From contig NZ_CP152003.1 of the NCBI RefSeq assembly GCF_038595065.1, positions 4,754,001-4,818,000 of the forward strand: a stretch of DNA of 64,000 bases, read 5' to 3'. The notes under the pieces were generated by a model. The model did no database searches, was not told the DNA's origin, and was given only the letters and a program-made list of their open reading frames with translations. The translations under genes were made by a program, and so were the position numbers. Origin of the DNA: Sutcliffiella sp. FSL R7-0096. GTDB taxonomy: Bacteria; Bacillota; Bacilli; Bacillales; Bacillaceae_I. This document shows, in pieces, positions 8,818 to 16,206 of the stretch. Each line of letters opens with the position of its first letter. Position 1 is the first letter of the stretch.

Positions 8818-10215
8818 ATGACAAATGAAACGACCATGATAACCATTCAAAATGAGAAAAAGCAATTACACCTCAAACCTACAAATTTATACATGTATCA
8901 AGGGTTTCAAGTCATAGAAGCTTGTCATAAAGAACTCGCAGAATGTTATTATTTATTTTTCTATAAGACATCATACCTCACCGGAAAATCTACATCTAAA
9001 ATTAAGCGAAAATCCCGATTAAGCACCATTCTACAAAAAGGCATTCATTTCTCACCAGACCATCCACTATTTGCTTATCTACTCCATCATAATCGAATTC
9101 ACACGTTCCCTGCCCTGACTCCGCTTTGGGAAAAAATCCAAAAAAAATACTCGCCACTTGAAGCTTCCAATATCCTTACCATTTTCGATACTTATATGAA
9201 AAAAGATAAAATAACCAGGGTGATGAAAGAGCTCGCCTTGCAATATCGTAGAGAAGGCCAGTTACTGCATACCTACCAACTTCTGCATCTCCTGACAGAC
9301 ATTTATCCAGCCAACAAATGGGCCCAAGAAATGTCCAAAACCCTGCAATACCAGTCCTATCAATCACTCTATAAGGCCCATCCATCCTCCCTGCTCTCCA
9401 AGGATCCGCTATATGTGGAGAAGTGCTGCTACCACCATTTAGAACAAAAAGAGTCCATGGCCCTTCTGCTGCAACTACTGCAAAAAGAAGACCGGAAAAT
9501 GGAACAACTCTGCCTTTATACACACTTACTTATCACCAATTCGAACGATGATCACACCTACTATAAACAGATGATTGCAAGCTTACCGTCCGATTTCACA
9601 AATGATGAAAAAGTGAACCTTCTCCGTTATATCATGAGAAACCGCCCCACTCATCATGAATGGTTGTATCGTGATTTGCTCGGTTTATTGATATCATCCA
9701 ATCAGTATGAAGACCTGTTAATTCTTCTTACGAAAAACAAAGCTCTTATCACCGCAAAAGACCTGCCAGATCTGCAGGAAGCATTGCTGCATGTAAAATG
9801 GATAGAGCATTCCGATTGGCTGAGTGAACTCACCTTCCAATTTGATGATGACATAGCACCAAAACAAGTTCAGGCCTTGTTTCAAAGCTTTGTGCCGAAC
9901 CTACTTGAGTCAAAAGGGTTGGACTATACAGAGCAGTGGATCTCCCCTTATTGCTCAAGATATCCAGGCATACCCATTTTGATGAAAATAAAGAAAATGG
10001 CCTCCCTTAAGGACGACCCGGACCAAATGTACGCACTTGGGGAACTTTATTACGAATTTAAACAGCTAGCAGAGGCAGTGGAGTGCTTTAACTGGGAATT
10101 GGAGCTGGATCCGACCAATATCCGCTCCATCAAGTGGCTATCTAAGCTTTATCTCGAGATGGGGATGGTAGAGGAATCGAAGTCCTATCAGTATATGTTG
10201 AGGGATGGGTCTTAA
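8818..10215 (+). CDS. TPR-repeat protein of unknown function
   Basis: I do not recognise this 465-residue protein as a named family. It is soluble, with no signal peptide or membrane segment, and rich in His, Leu and Tyr. The C-terminal 70 residues form a clear tetratricopeptide pair: ALGELYYEFKQLAEAVECFN, then ELDPTNIRSIKWLSKLYLEMG. The region from about residue 130 also reads as degenerate helical repeats, such as AYRREGQLLHTYQLL-type helices, so the whole chain may be an alpha-solenoid. TPR arrays mediate protein-protein contacts. The start has an excellent TTAGGAGGG ribosome site. It is a single-gene unit. Confidence 0.6.
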   Translation: MTNETTMITIQNEKKQLHLKPTNLYMYQGFQVIEACHKELAECYYLFFYKTSYLTGKSTSKIKRKSRLSTILQKGIHFSPDHPLFAYLLHHNRIHTFPALTPLWEKIQKKYSPLEASNILTIFDTYMKKDKITRVMKELALQYRREGQLLHTYQLLHLLTDIYPANKWAQEMSKTLQYQSYQSLYKAHPSSLLSKDPLYVEKCCYHHLEQKESMALLLQLLQKEDRKMEQLCLYTHLLITNSNDDHTYYKQMIASLPSDFTNDEKVNLLRYIMRNRPTHHEWLYRDLLGLLISSNQYEDLLILLTKNKALITAKDLPDLQEALLHVKWIEHSDWLSELTFQFDDDIAPKQVQALFQSFVPNLLESKGLDYTEQWISPYCSRYPGIPILMKIKKMASLKDDPDQMYALGELYYEFKQLAEAVECFNWELELDPTNIRSIKWLSKLYLEMGMVEESKSYQYMLRDGS

Positions 10216-10235
10216 CAAGCCAGTGGATGTAACGC

Positions 10236-10270
10236 AAGGAGGTAGCAAAAACGCTACCTCCTTTCTTTTT
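10236..10270 (+). terminator. Terminator between convergent genes
   Basis: AAGGAGGTAGC pairs perfectly with GCTACCTCCTT across a short A-rich loop, followed by TCTTTTTC on the plus strand. It ends the TPR gene; the minus-strand neighbour stops at its edge. Confidence 0.85.
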
Positions 10271-11478
10271 CAGCCTATTCTCTTTATAAAAAGTACTTTC
10301 AAGTAGTTCCCTTCTTTAAACTCCTTAATTGTCGCGAAGTCGCTTGGCAAGGAAAACTCCTCTACAATTTTATATTTTACTTTGTTTTCTTTAAAAGCCT
10401 GGTCGATGAAACCTTTGAACTTATCCATGCCGAAAGTGGCTGCGTTGGTGGAAGCGACTATCAGGCCATTCTTTTCGGTGATGGCAATGGCATCAGATAC
10501 TAGGCTTGTGTAGTCCTTTTCCGCCCGGAATGTCACCTTTTTCGAGCGCGCAAAGCTTGGAGGGTCCATGATGACTACGTCAAATTTCAGGTTTTTCTTT
10601 TTCGCATATTTGAAGTAGTGGAACACTTCTTCCACTAGAATGGATTGCGTTTTTTCATCTATGTTGTTTACGTTGAATTGCTCGGTCGTTTTTGGAAGGC
10701 TACGTTTTGCCAGGTCTACGCTCGTTGTTTTAATCGCGCCACCCAATGCTGCATAGACAGAGAATGCCCCTGTATAGGAGAAGGTATTTAAGACCGTTTT
10801 CCCTTTGGCGTATTTATCCCGGATGGTTTTTCTTACTTCCCGTTGATCAAGGAATACCCCGACCATCGCGCCATCGTTTAAATGCACGGCAAAATTAACG
10901 CCGTTTTCTTTGATGATAAGGGGTGATGGTGCTCGTTCTCCCCTTACAAAATCATCGCCCTCCACATATTGACCGTCCGAATTGAATCGTTTCTTTTCGT
11001 AAATTCCTTTATACTCCATGACTCCTTCAATGGCTTCAAGAATGTCCTTACTGAAGGAATAGATCCCTTTGCTGTACCAGTTGATGACCAGGTACCCGTC
11101 AAAGTACTCGATGGTAAAACCACCGATTCCGTCGCCTTCTCCGTTAAAAAGGCGAAATGCAGTCGTGTCTCCTGAATTCATAAGTGCTGAACGTTTGCTT
11201 ACAGCTTTTTGGAGCGCACGTTTGAAGAAAGGCATGTCCATTTCTTCGTTCGAATCTTTACTGACAATCCATCCGTACCCTTTGTTTTGGTTACCATAGT
11301 ATCCTTTGCCGAGAAAGTTATTTTGCTCATCTACCAGTTTCACGAGTGTGCCCTCTTCTTTTAACTCATTCCAGTTAATGAGGGATTGCTTGGTGATAAG
11401 CGGATACCCACTTTTATATTGTTTGGCGAATATATTTTTCACTTTAAGTGTCAGTTGCTGTCGCATGCTTTCATCCAT
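10270..11478 (-). CDS. SAM-dependent rRNA cytosine methyltransferase (RlmI/YwbD-like)
   Basis: The 402-residue protein joins an N-terminal PUA RNA-binding domain (about residues 8-85) to a Rossmann methyltransferase. SAM-binding motif I is VLNTFSYTGAFSVYAALGGA, and motif IV is VVIMDPPSFARSKK. The DPPSF form is typical of the RlmI group, which makes 5-methylcytosine in 23S rRNA. B. subtilis YwbD has this layout; the exact rRNA target is inferred from family. The start is uncertain: the ATG at 11478 has no clear ribosome site, and an in-frame ATG lies at 11466. Confidence 0.82.
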   Translation of the reverse strand: MDESMRQQLTLKVKNIFAKQYKSGYPLITKQSLINWNELKEEGTLVKLVDEQNNFLGKGYYGNQNKGYGWIVSKDSNEEMDMPFFKRALQKAVSKRSALMNSGDTTAFRLFNGEGDGIGGFTIEYFDGYLVINWYSKGIYSFSKDILEAIEGVMEYKGIYEKKRFNSDGQYVEGDDFVRGERAPSPLIIKENGVNFAVHLNDGAMVGVFLDQREVRKTIRDKYAKGKTVLNTFSYTGAFSVYAALGGAIKTTSVDLAKRSLPKTTEQFNVNNIDEKTQSILVEEVFHYFKYAKKKNLKFDVVIMDPPSFARSKKVTFRAEKDYTSLVSDAIAITEKNGLIVASTNAATFGMDKFKGFIDQAFKENKVKYKIVEEFSLPSDFATIKEFKEGNYLKVLFIKRIG

Positions 11479-11628
11479 TCTTTTTGGGTTTTTATTGTGG
11501 TTGTATTATAACGTAAATGAGGAAAAAAGCCGAATGTTGGGTTAGAAATTTCCTTCGATGATGGTTAGGGAATTCCGCTTAGGGGGAGAAAGCTTTTTCG
11601 CAAACTTCGACGACTGTATCATTTTTGG

Positions 11629-11668
11629 AAAAAATAAAACGCTTGGATTTGAACAGTCCAAGCGTTTA
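11629..11668 (-). terminator. Terminator of the ClpP-fold protease gene
   Basis: On the minus strand AAACGCTTGGA pairs with TCCAAGCGTTT and is followed by a TTTTATTTTTT tract. It lies 32 bases after the stop. Confidence 0.85.
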
Positions 11669-11699
11669 AACACTTATCCGAAGAGGATGCCCTTTATCA

Positions 11700-12569
11700 T
11701 CATGATGACTTCTTAGCCTTCACAAACCGCTCTTTGTCATCGATCCAGCCTTCATAGTCCTTGGTATTTATGCAGACAGTTTTACCGTATTGAGTCGATT
11801 CGATCAGAGCCTTCACTTTTCCGCGCTTATTATCCGTGTTATTCAAATCGAGCTCTTTGGATATGTCATCAAAAATGGAAAGGATCAGCTTCTCTTCTGC
11901 CTTTGTGGGGTGGACAACGGGTAGGCCGATTCGTTCCACCTCATCCCGATAGAACCGGTAATTATGATGGGTATTGGATTCCAAGAAGTGCTGGATGATC
12001 TCTTCAGGCGGACGGTTGCTGTTACTGCCGATTAGAAGAGGCGCATAGGTCCTTATCTGGGAGACGGTTCTTTCGGCATGGCCGATCAGCAAGGGGTGGA
12101 CCTGGCTATCTATAAGCGCATGCAACGGCTGTGTTGGAAGGCCGGTCGTACTCATGCTCAAATGACCGCTCGCGCTGGACATAAAATAGTTCATATCCCG
12201 CCAGCTGATATTCATTCCATTATTAATCCGCTCATTGCGTACAGAAGGATCAAAAGGGCTTAAGCTTGCCTGCCTCGTCATAAGGAGCCTGCTCGCCCCA
12301 AGGCTCAGCAATGTCCCTGCACTATGGGCAACAGTAGGGATGATAATCTCAAACTCTTCAAAGTACTGCTTGATCATATTTACTATATTAAAAGACGTGG
12401 TTGTATCGCCACCGCCAGTTCTTAGGAAAAGGGATAACCGCTGAGGTTCTTCTATGGCCTCCAAGTGTCTCGCCAATGGTTCCAGAACATCTTCATACAT
12501 ACCGCTTACCATGACAATAATACTGGAATCCCTCAAGCTTTCCAACGATTTGATATATTGTGATCTCAT
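11700..12569 (-). CDS. SDH-type (ClpP-fold) serine protease-like protein
   Basis: The 289-residue protein resembles the serine dehydrogenase proteinase family, soluble relatives of SppA and ClpP with a Ser-Asp-His triad. The expected elements are visible: LRTGGGDTTTSFNIV for the oxyanion region, the nucleophile in VAHSAGTLLSLGAS, the LSPFDPSV segment after it, and histidines in THHNYRFYRDE. No signal peptide or membrane span is present, so it should be cytoplasmic. The C-terminal 60 residues are charged and family-variable. GGAGG lies eight bases before the ATG. Substrate is unknown. Confidence 0.75.
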   Translation of the reverse strand: MRSQYIKSLESLRDSSIIVMVSGMYEDVLEPLARHLEAIEEPQRLSLFLRTGGGDTTTSFNIVNMIKQYFEEFEIIIPTVAHSAGTLLSLGASRLLMTRQASLSPFDPSVRNERINNGMNISWRDMNYFMSSASGHLSMSTTGLPTQPLHALIDSQVHPLLIGHAERTVSQIRTYAPLLIGSNSNRPPEEIIQHFLESNTHHNYRFYRDEVERIGLPVVHPTKAEEKLILSIFDDISKELDLNNTDNKRGKVKALIESTQYGKTVCINTKDYEGWIDDKERFVKAKKSS

Positions 12570-12784
12570 TCATTTTTCCTCCACTTTATAGGCTTGTCCA
12601 AAGGCACGGGTTATTATCTGTATATGCAAAAAAATTAGAGTTTAGAACTTGCCCTTCCGTACTAATATCGTCCAAATATTAGAGATATAAAACAAGACAA
12701 TAAAATATGCCTCCACTTTAATAGAATCACAAAGAGGAGAAATAGATAGTAAGACCTATCTTGCTTTTATGGACTGTAAAATTG
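12570..12784. other. Divergent intergenic region, little seen
   Basis: This AT-rich gap separates the ClpP-fold protease from the M28 peptidase gene. Apart from the promoter listed next, there is a small hairpin AGATAG...CTATCT near 12742-12760. No gene or recognised riboswitch was seen. Confidence 0.4.
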
Positions 12785-12813
12785 TTGAAACTATAAATCT
12801 TCTAACTTATAAT
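12785..12813 (+). promoter_or_regulatory. Sigma-A promoter of the M28 peptidase gene
   Basis: TTGAAA, 17 bases, then TATAAT, 41 bases before the start codon. Near-perfect match to the vegetative consensus. Confidence 0.7.
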
Positions 12814-12854
12814 TATTCAAGTATATTAATAATTATTAATACGGAGGGCGTAAT

Positions 12855-13811
12855 ATGAAGAAGGTAATGTTAGTAACAACATTAATATGGATGGTGGCAG
12901 TATCAGCGGTTTCCGCGGCCAATGGAGCTTCTTTGGTACATAAGACAGGATCACTTTCCTACAAGCACACACAATACCTGTCTGAAACTATCGGAGCACG
13001 TGTAGCTGCTTCAGATGAAGAAGCCCAGGCAAGGGAGTATATAAAAGTTCAATTTGAAAAGATGGGATATGAAACGAATGTCCAGGAATTTTCTTATGTA
13101 CGCAGAGGAACCTCGTACGATTCTGCCAATGTGGTTGCATTTAAACCAGGTAAAAGCCAGAAAGTATTAGTGGTTGGAGCTCACTACGATTCTGTGGCAG
13201 CAGGGAAGGGTTCGGATGATAATGCTTCTGGCGTCGCGGTGATGCTTGAAGCGGCTGAAGTCCTGAAAAAAATACCAACGCCATACAGTATCGTGTTTGT
13301 GGCATTTGGAGCGGAGGAAGTAGGACTGCAAGGGTCGAACTATTTTGTCAGTCAAATGAGTGCGAAAGATATTCAAAATACTGTCGGAATGATTAATTTA
13401 GACAGCTTGGCAGTAGGGGATTATATGTATGTTCATGGTAGTCCTGGAGAGGAAGGTTTCCTGCGTGATCAAGCCCTTGCGATTGCTGAAAAGAAAAAAT
13501 TGGACCTTCGCATCAACGAAGGATTAAATCCTGATTACCCTGCTGGTACAACCGGTGATTGGAGTGACCATGCTCCTTTCGATAAAGCGGGAATCCCATT
13601 TGCTTATTTCGAATCAACAAATTGGGAGATCGGGGATATGGATGGATATGAGCAGACCGAAGAGTATGGCGGGATATGGCATACCAATAATGACACCTTA
13701 GAATTCATCCAACTGGCCTATCCTGGCAGATTGGAAGAGAGATTATCTACTTTTTCTACTGTCTTGATTGATTTGCTGAAATTCACCGATAAGACTAGTA
13801 CATCTAAATAA
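12855..13811 (+). CDS. Secreted M28 family zinc aminopeptidase
   Basis: The 318-residue protein starts with a Sec signal peptide (residues 1-21, cleavage near VSAANG). The M28 di-zinc site is clear: the histidine in VVGAHYDSVAAG, the bridging aspartate in GSDDNASGVAV, the two glutamates in FVAFGAEEVGLQGS, and the aspartate in MINLDSLAVGD. A late histidine in WSDHAPFDKAGIP follows. Such enzymes release N-terminal amino acids from peptides outside the cell. No lipobox or anchor is seen, so it is probably released. GGAGGG precedes the ATG, and a consensus promoter and terminator show it is a one-gene unit. Confidence 0.88.
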   Translation: MKKVMLVTTLIWMVAVSAVSAANGASLVHKTGSLSYKHTQYLSETIGARVAASDEEAQAREYIKVQFEKMGYETNVQEFSYVRRGTSYDSANVVAFKPGKSQKVLVVGAHYDSVAAGKGSDDNASGVAVMLEAAEVLKKIPTPYSIVFVAFGAEEVGLQGSNYFVSQMSAKDIQNTVGMINLDSLAVGDYMYVHGSPGEEGFLRDQALAIAEKKKLDLRINEGLNPDYPAGTTGDWSDHAPFDKAGIPFAYFESTNWEIGDMDGYEQTEEYGGIWHTNNDTLEFIQLAYPGRLEERLSTFSTVLIDLLKFTDKTSTSK

Positions 13812-13830
13812 TTGGTGGAAGTCCATAATT

Positions 13831-13872
13831 CTCTCCTTTAGGTTGATTGTTGCCTAGAGGGGAGCATTTTTT
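13831..13872 (+). terminator. Terminator of the M28 peptidase gene
   Basis: CTCTCCTTTAGG pairs over 12 positions (two G-U) with CCTAGAGGGGAG, followed by CATTTTTT. Confidence 0.8.
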
Positions 13873-13978
13873 ATGCAAAAGTTTATAAAAAACTGTTATA
13901 TAAAGTAGAACCCCTAGTAGAAAATATATAAGACCTATTTATTTTACCGTGATTTGTTAGGTAAACGTAATGAATCAG

Positions 13979-14434
13979 TCACTCTACAGACTTTCCGTCT
14001 AATGACCAATTACCTCCTACTACTCCAGCAGAAGGCTTAATCCCGTAAGGAGCCGAATAACCGCCTACAATCTGACCTTCTACAACATAAACGTAGGTAG
14101 AAACTTTCCCTTTCGATTTTACACCATCGCAACATTCCCAATTATCTAACGGATGATTATTGACGATGAATTTTTCCACTTCTACTATTTTATTGAAATA
14201 TGGCTCAGGGTCGTTTCCAGGTAAACTCCAATGGAGATGATACGGGATACTGTCCACTTTATACTTTGTAATTTTATAAGTTTCTAATTGCCCTTCGTAA
14301 GTAAGTACATTGTACCCCTGTTGTTCTAGGTATTCTTTTGCAACAGCAGCAGATTCTGATAACTCCTTTTCCTGACAACCAACAAGGACTAAAAATAGTG
14401 CAATAAGCATTAAATTTATTTTTATAGTATTCAA
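13979..14434 (-). CDS. Small lipoprotein of unknown function
   Basis: The 151-residue product has a lipoprotein signal (hydrophobic residues 6-18 and lipobox LVGC, Cys20), so it should be tethered to the outer face of the membrane. The mature part starts with KEYLEQQGYNVLTYEG, a pattern seen in small Bacillus lipoproteins whose role is unknown. Two adjacent cysteines (WECCDGVK) near residue 100 are unusual for a secreted Firmicute protein and might form disulfides or bind metal. No homologous function is claimed. No neighbours share its transcription unit. Confidence 0.7.
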   Translation of the reverse strand: MNTIKINLMLIALFLVLVGCQEKELSESAAVAKEYLEQQGYNVLTYEGQLETYKITKYKVDSIPYHLHWSLPGNDPEPYFNKIVEVEKFIVNNHPLDNWECCDGVKSKGKVSTYVYVVEGQIVGGYSAPYGIKPSAGVVGGNWSLDGKSVE

Positions 14435-14488
14435 TTTGTGCCCCCCATTAATAAAGATGGCTAAACAATCCTGCCCAAATCTTAATAG

Positions 14489-14536
14489 AGGAGCGATTTC
14501 ACTATTCTACAATCGCTCCTAGATTGCTGAATAGTG
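14489..14536. other. Inverted repeat with interlocking second stem
   Basis: AGGAGCGATT (14489-14498) pairs exactly with AATCGCTCCT (14511-14520). The loop holds CACTATTC (14500-14507), which is the exact complement of GAATAGTG (14529-14536) just outside the stem. The two pairings could form a pseudoknot. It lies in the 311-base gap between divergent genes; nothing else recognisable is there except a short GTTAGT-type repeat near 14550. Confidence 0.55.
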
Positions 14537-14745
14537 GTATTGAACTAACGCCCCCGTTAGTACAATATTTCACAAACTTTTTAAAGTCCCCTATTGCTAA
14601 ATATTTGAAAAGCCCTTTTAGTTATGATAACTCCCTTGTCAAACCAAGAAATTATTAATTTTCAATGCAATATTACATAATTGATAAAAAAATACCAGAT
14701 ACTTGTTATAGAATATAAAATTAAACTTAAAAAGGAATTGATTAT

Positions 14746-15753
14746 ATGGATAATACAAAGGCTGTAAAGTTAACTGCGGGTGAGCTAGCACACTGTTGGG
14801 AACAGTTAATGAATTATAGTATGTCAAATGTTGTTTTGGAGTATTTTACCTTAACATCAGAACTAGAAGAAGTTAAAACTCTTTGTAGTGAGGCGGGTTC
14901 TATTTCTAAATCTGCTGTACAATTTTTTGAATCTGTTCTACGAAGTGAAAACTATCCAATCCCTAAAGGCTTTAACATTAAAGATGATTTAAACCCAAAT
15001 GCCCCTAAGATGTATACGGATGTTTTTATACTATTTTATTTAAATAATATGTCTAAAATTGGAATGTCCTTAACAAGTATTGCGCTATCCGATTCAGTAA
15101 GGGAGGATATCCGCAATTTTTTCCACGAACAATTAAAAAACGTTTCAAGTTTATTTGAAGGTACAACAACTATTCTATTGGAAAAGGGAGTATTTGTAAG
15201 ACCTCCTTCAATTACTTCCACTCATGAAACAAACCCAATTGCAGATAAAGGATTTTTGGGGAACTTCTTTAATGATAATAGAGAATTAACGGCAAGAGAA
15301 GCAAATGAGCTACACAAAAATGTTTTTATGAATAATATTGGTAAAAACTTATTAATTGGATTTATACAATCTACATCTAATCAGCAATTAATGAGTTTAT
15401 TGCAACATGGAAAAGAATTATCTTTAAATATTATAGACAAATTAGGTGATATTTTAGTTCAAAATGATTTGCCTATTTCAATGACTTGGGATACGAATGT
15501 TTTGGATGGTAAAACATCTCCTTTTTCAGATAAATTAATATCTTATCTATTAGACCAACTTAATCGTGATGGAATCGCCAGTTATGGATATAGTGCAGCA
15601 GTAAGTATCCGAAAAGATTTAAAAACTACATATGCAAAGATAATTGCAGATGTATATCAATATGAAGAAAATATAAAAACCTTTATGATAAAAAATGAGT
15701 GGATGGAAAAACCTCCTGTTGCACTAAATAGGGATAAGCTTGCTCAAGACTAA
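14746..15753 (+). CDS. DUF3231 family protein
   Basis: The 335-residue protein belongs to the DUF3231 family of Bacillaceae, recognised by LTAGELAHCWEQLMNYSMSN at the start and a second, similar helical half opening LTAREANELHKNVF near residue 184. Each half looks like a four-helix, ferritin/coat-F-like bundle, so the protein is an internal duplication. Members are often linked with sporulation, but no activity is known. Base composition is clearly more AT-rich than the surrounding genes, which could indicate separate acquisition. No strong ribosome site is seen beyond AAAAAGGA. Confidence 0.75.
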   Translation: MDNTKAVKLTAGELAHCWEQLMNYSMSNVVLEYFTLTSELEEVKTLCSEAGSISKSAVQFFESVLRSENYPIPKGFNIKDDLNPNAPKMYTDVFILFYLNNMSKIGMSLTSIALSDSVREDIRNFFHEQLKNVSSLFEGTTTILLEKGVFVRPPSITSTHETNPIADKGFLGNFFNDNRELTAREANELHKNVFMNNIGKNLLIGFIQSTSNQQLMSLLQHGKELSLNIIDKLGDILVQNDLPISMTWDTNVLDGKTSPFSDKLISYLLDQLNRDGIASYGYSAAVSIRKDLKTTYAKIIADVYQYEENIKTFMIKNEWMEKPPVALNRDKLAQD

Positions 15754-15760
15754 AAAAATA

Positions 15761-15788
15761 AAGCTACCAAGTACGGTAGCTTTTTTGT
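15761..15788 (+). terminator. Terminator of the DUF3231 gene
   Basis: AAGCTACC (15761-15768) pairs with GGTAGCTT (15775-15782), followed by TTTTTGTTTTT. Confidence 0.85.
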
Positions 15789-15937
15789 TTTTCAAAGGAG
15801 TATTCCCAAATCTCCTTTAAGAAATGGTGAGTGTACCAGATATATAAAAGCCATTATTCCACTAACCTGCCCTTTAACTGAATATCCATTATTTTCAATA
15901 ATATCATAAAATTACTTACAAATAAGTTTCTGCGAAC

Positions 15938-15986
15938 AAAAAATAGCAGGTCTAATTCATATGCGAATTAGCCTGCTATTTTTTGT
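15938..15986. terminator. Long symmetrical hairpin, probable bidirectional terminator
   Basis: AAATAGCAGG pairs with CCTGCTATTT, and inside it CTAATTC pairs with GAATTAG. A-tract and T-tract flank the stem on both sides. It sits in the 453-base gap between convergent genes at 15753 and 16207. Confidence 0.7.
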
Positions 15987-16058
15987 GTTTTTTTATTGTC
16001 TCATCCAAAACGGAACCCGTTTTAGGAAGGTGTGATTGGAATTTTAGTAATGGCGTGT

Positions 16059-16123
16059 AGGGTCAGGCACCTGCATTACTTTGCTGTATTTCATCGTTTG
16101 GCTTCTTTTAGGTGACAGACCCT
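16059..16123. repeat. Imperfect inverted repeat of the GGGTCTGTCACCT type
   Basis: AGGGTCAGGCACCT (16059-16072) matches the reverse complement of AGGTGACAGACCCT (16110-16123) at 12 of 14 positions. Related short motifs occur at 53234 and 62401. Such sequences are common between bacillar genes. Confidence 0.55.
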
Positions 16124-16206
16124 TGCGCCACCTTTTGATAATTCATTAATTTTCGGTTGTTGTAACCAAGGTTGAGAGTTTATCTCTTTTGATCTTTGTT
16201 TTTATT

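Noticed and set aside
9176-9523. 115-residue minus-strand frame within the TPR gene
   Set aside because: Composition is that of an antisense shadow, with no ribosome site.
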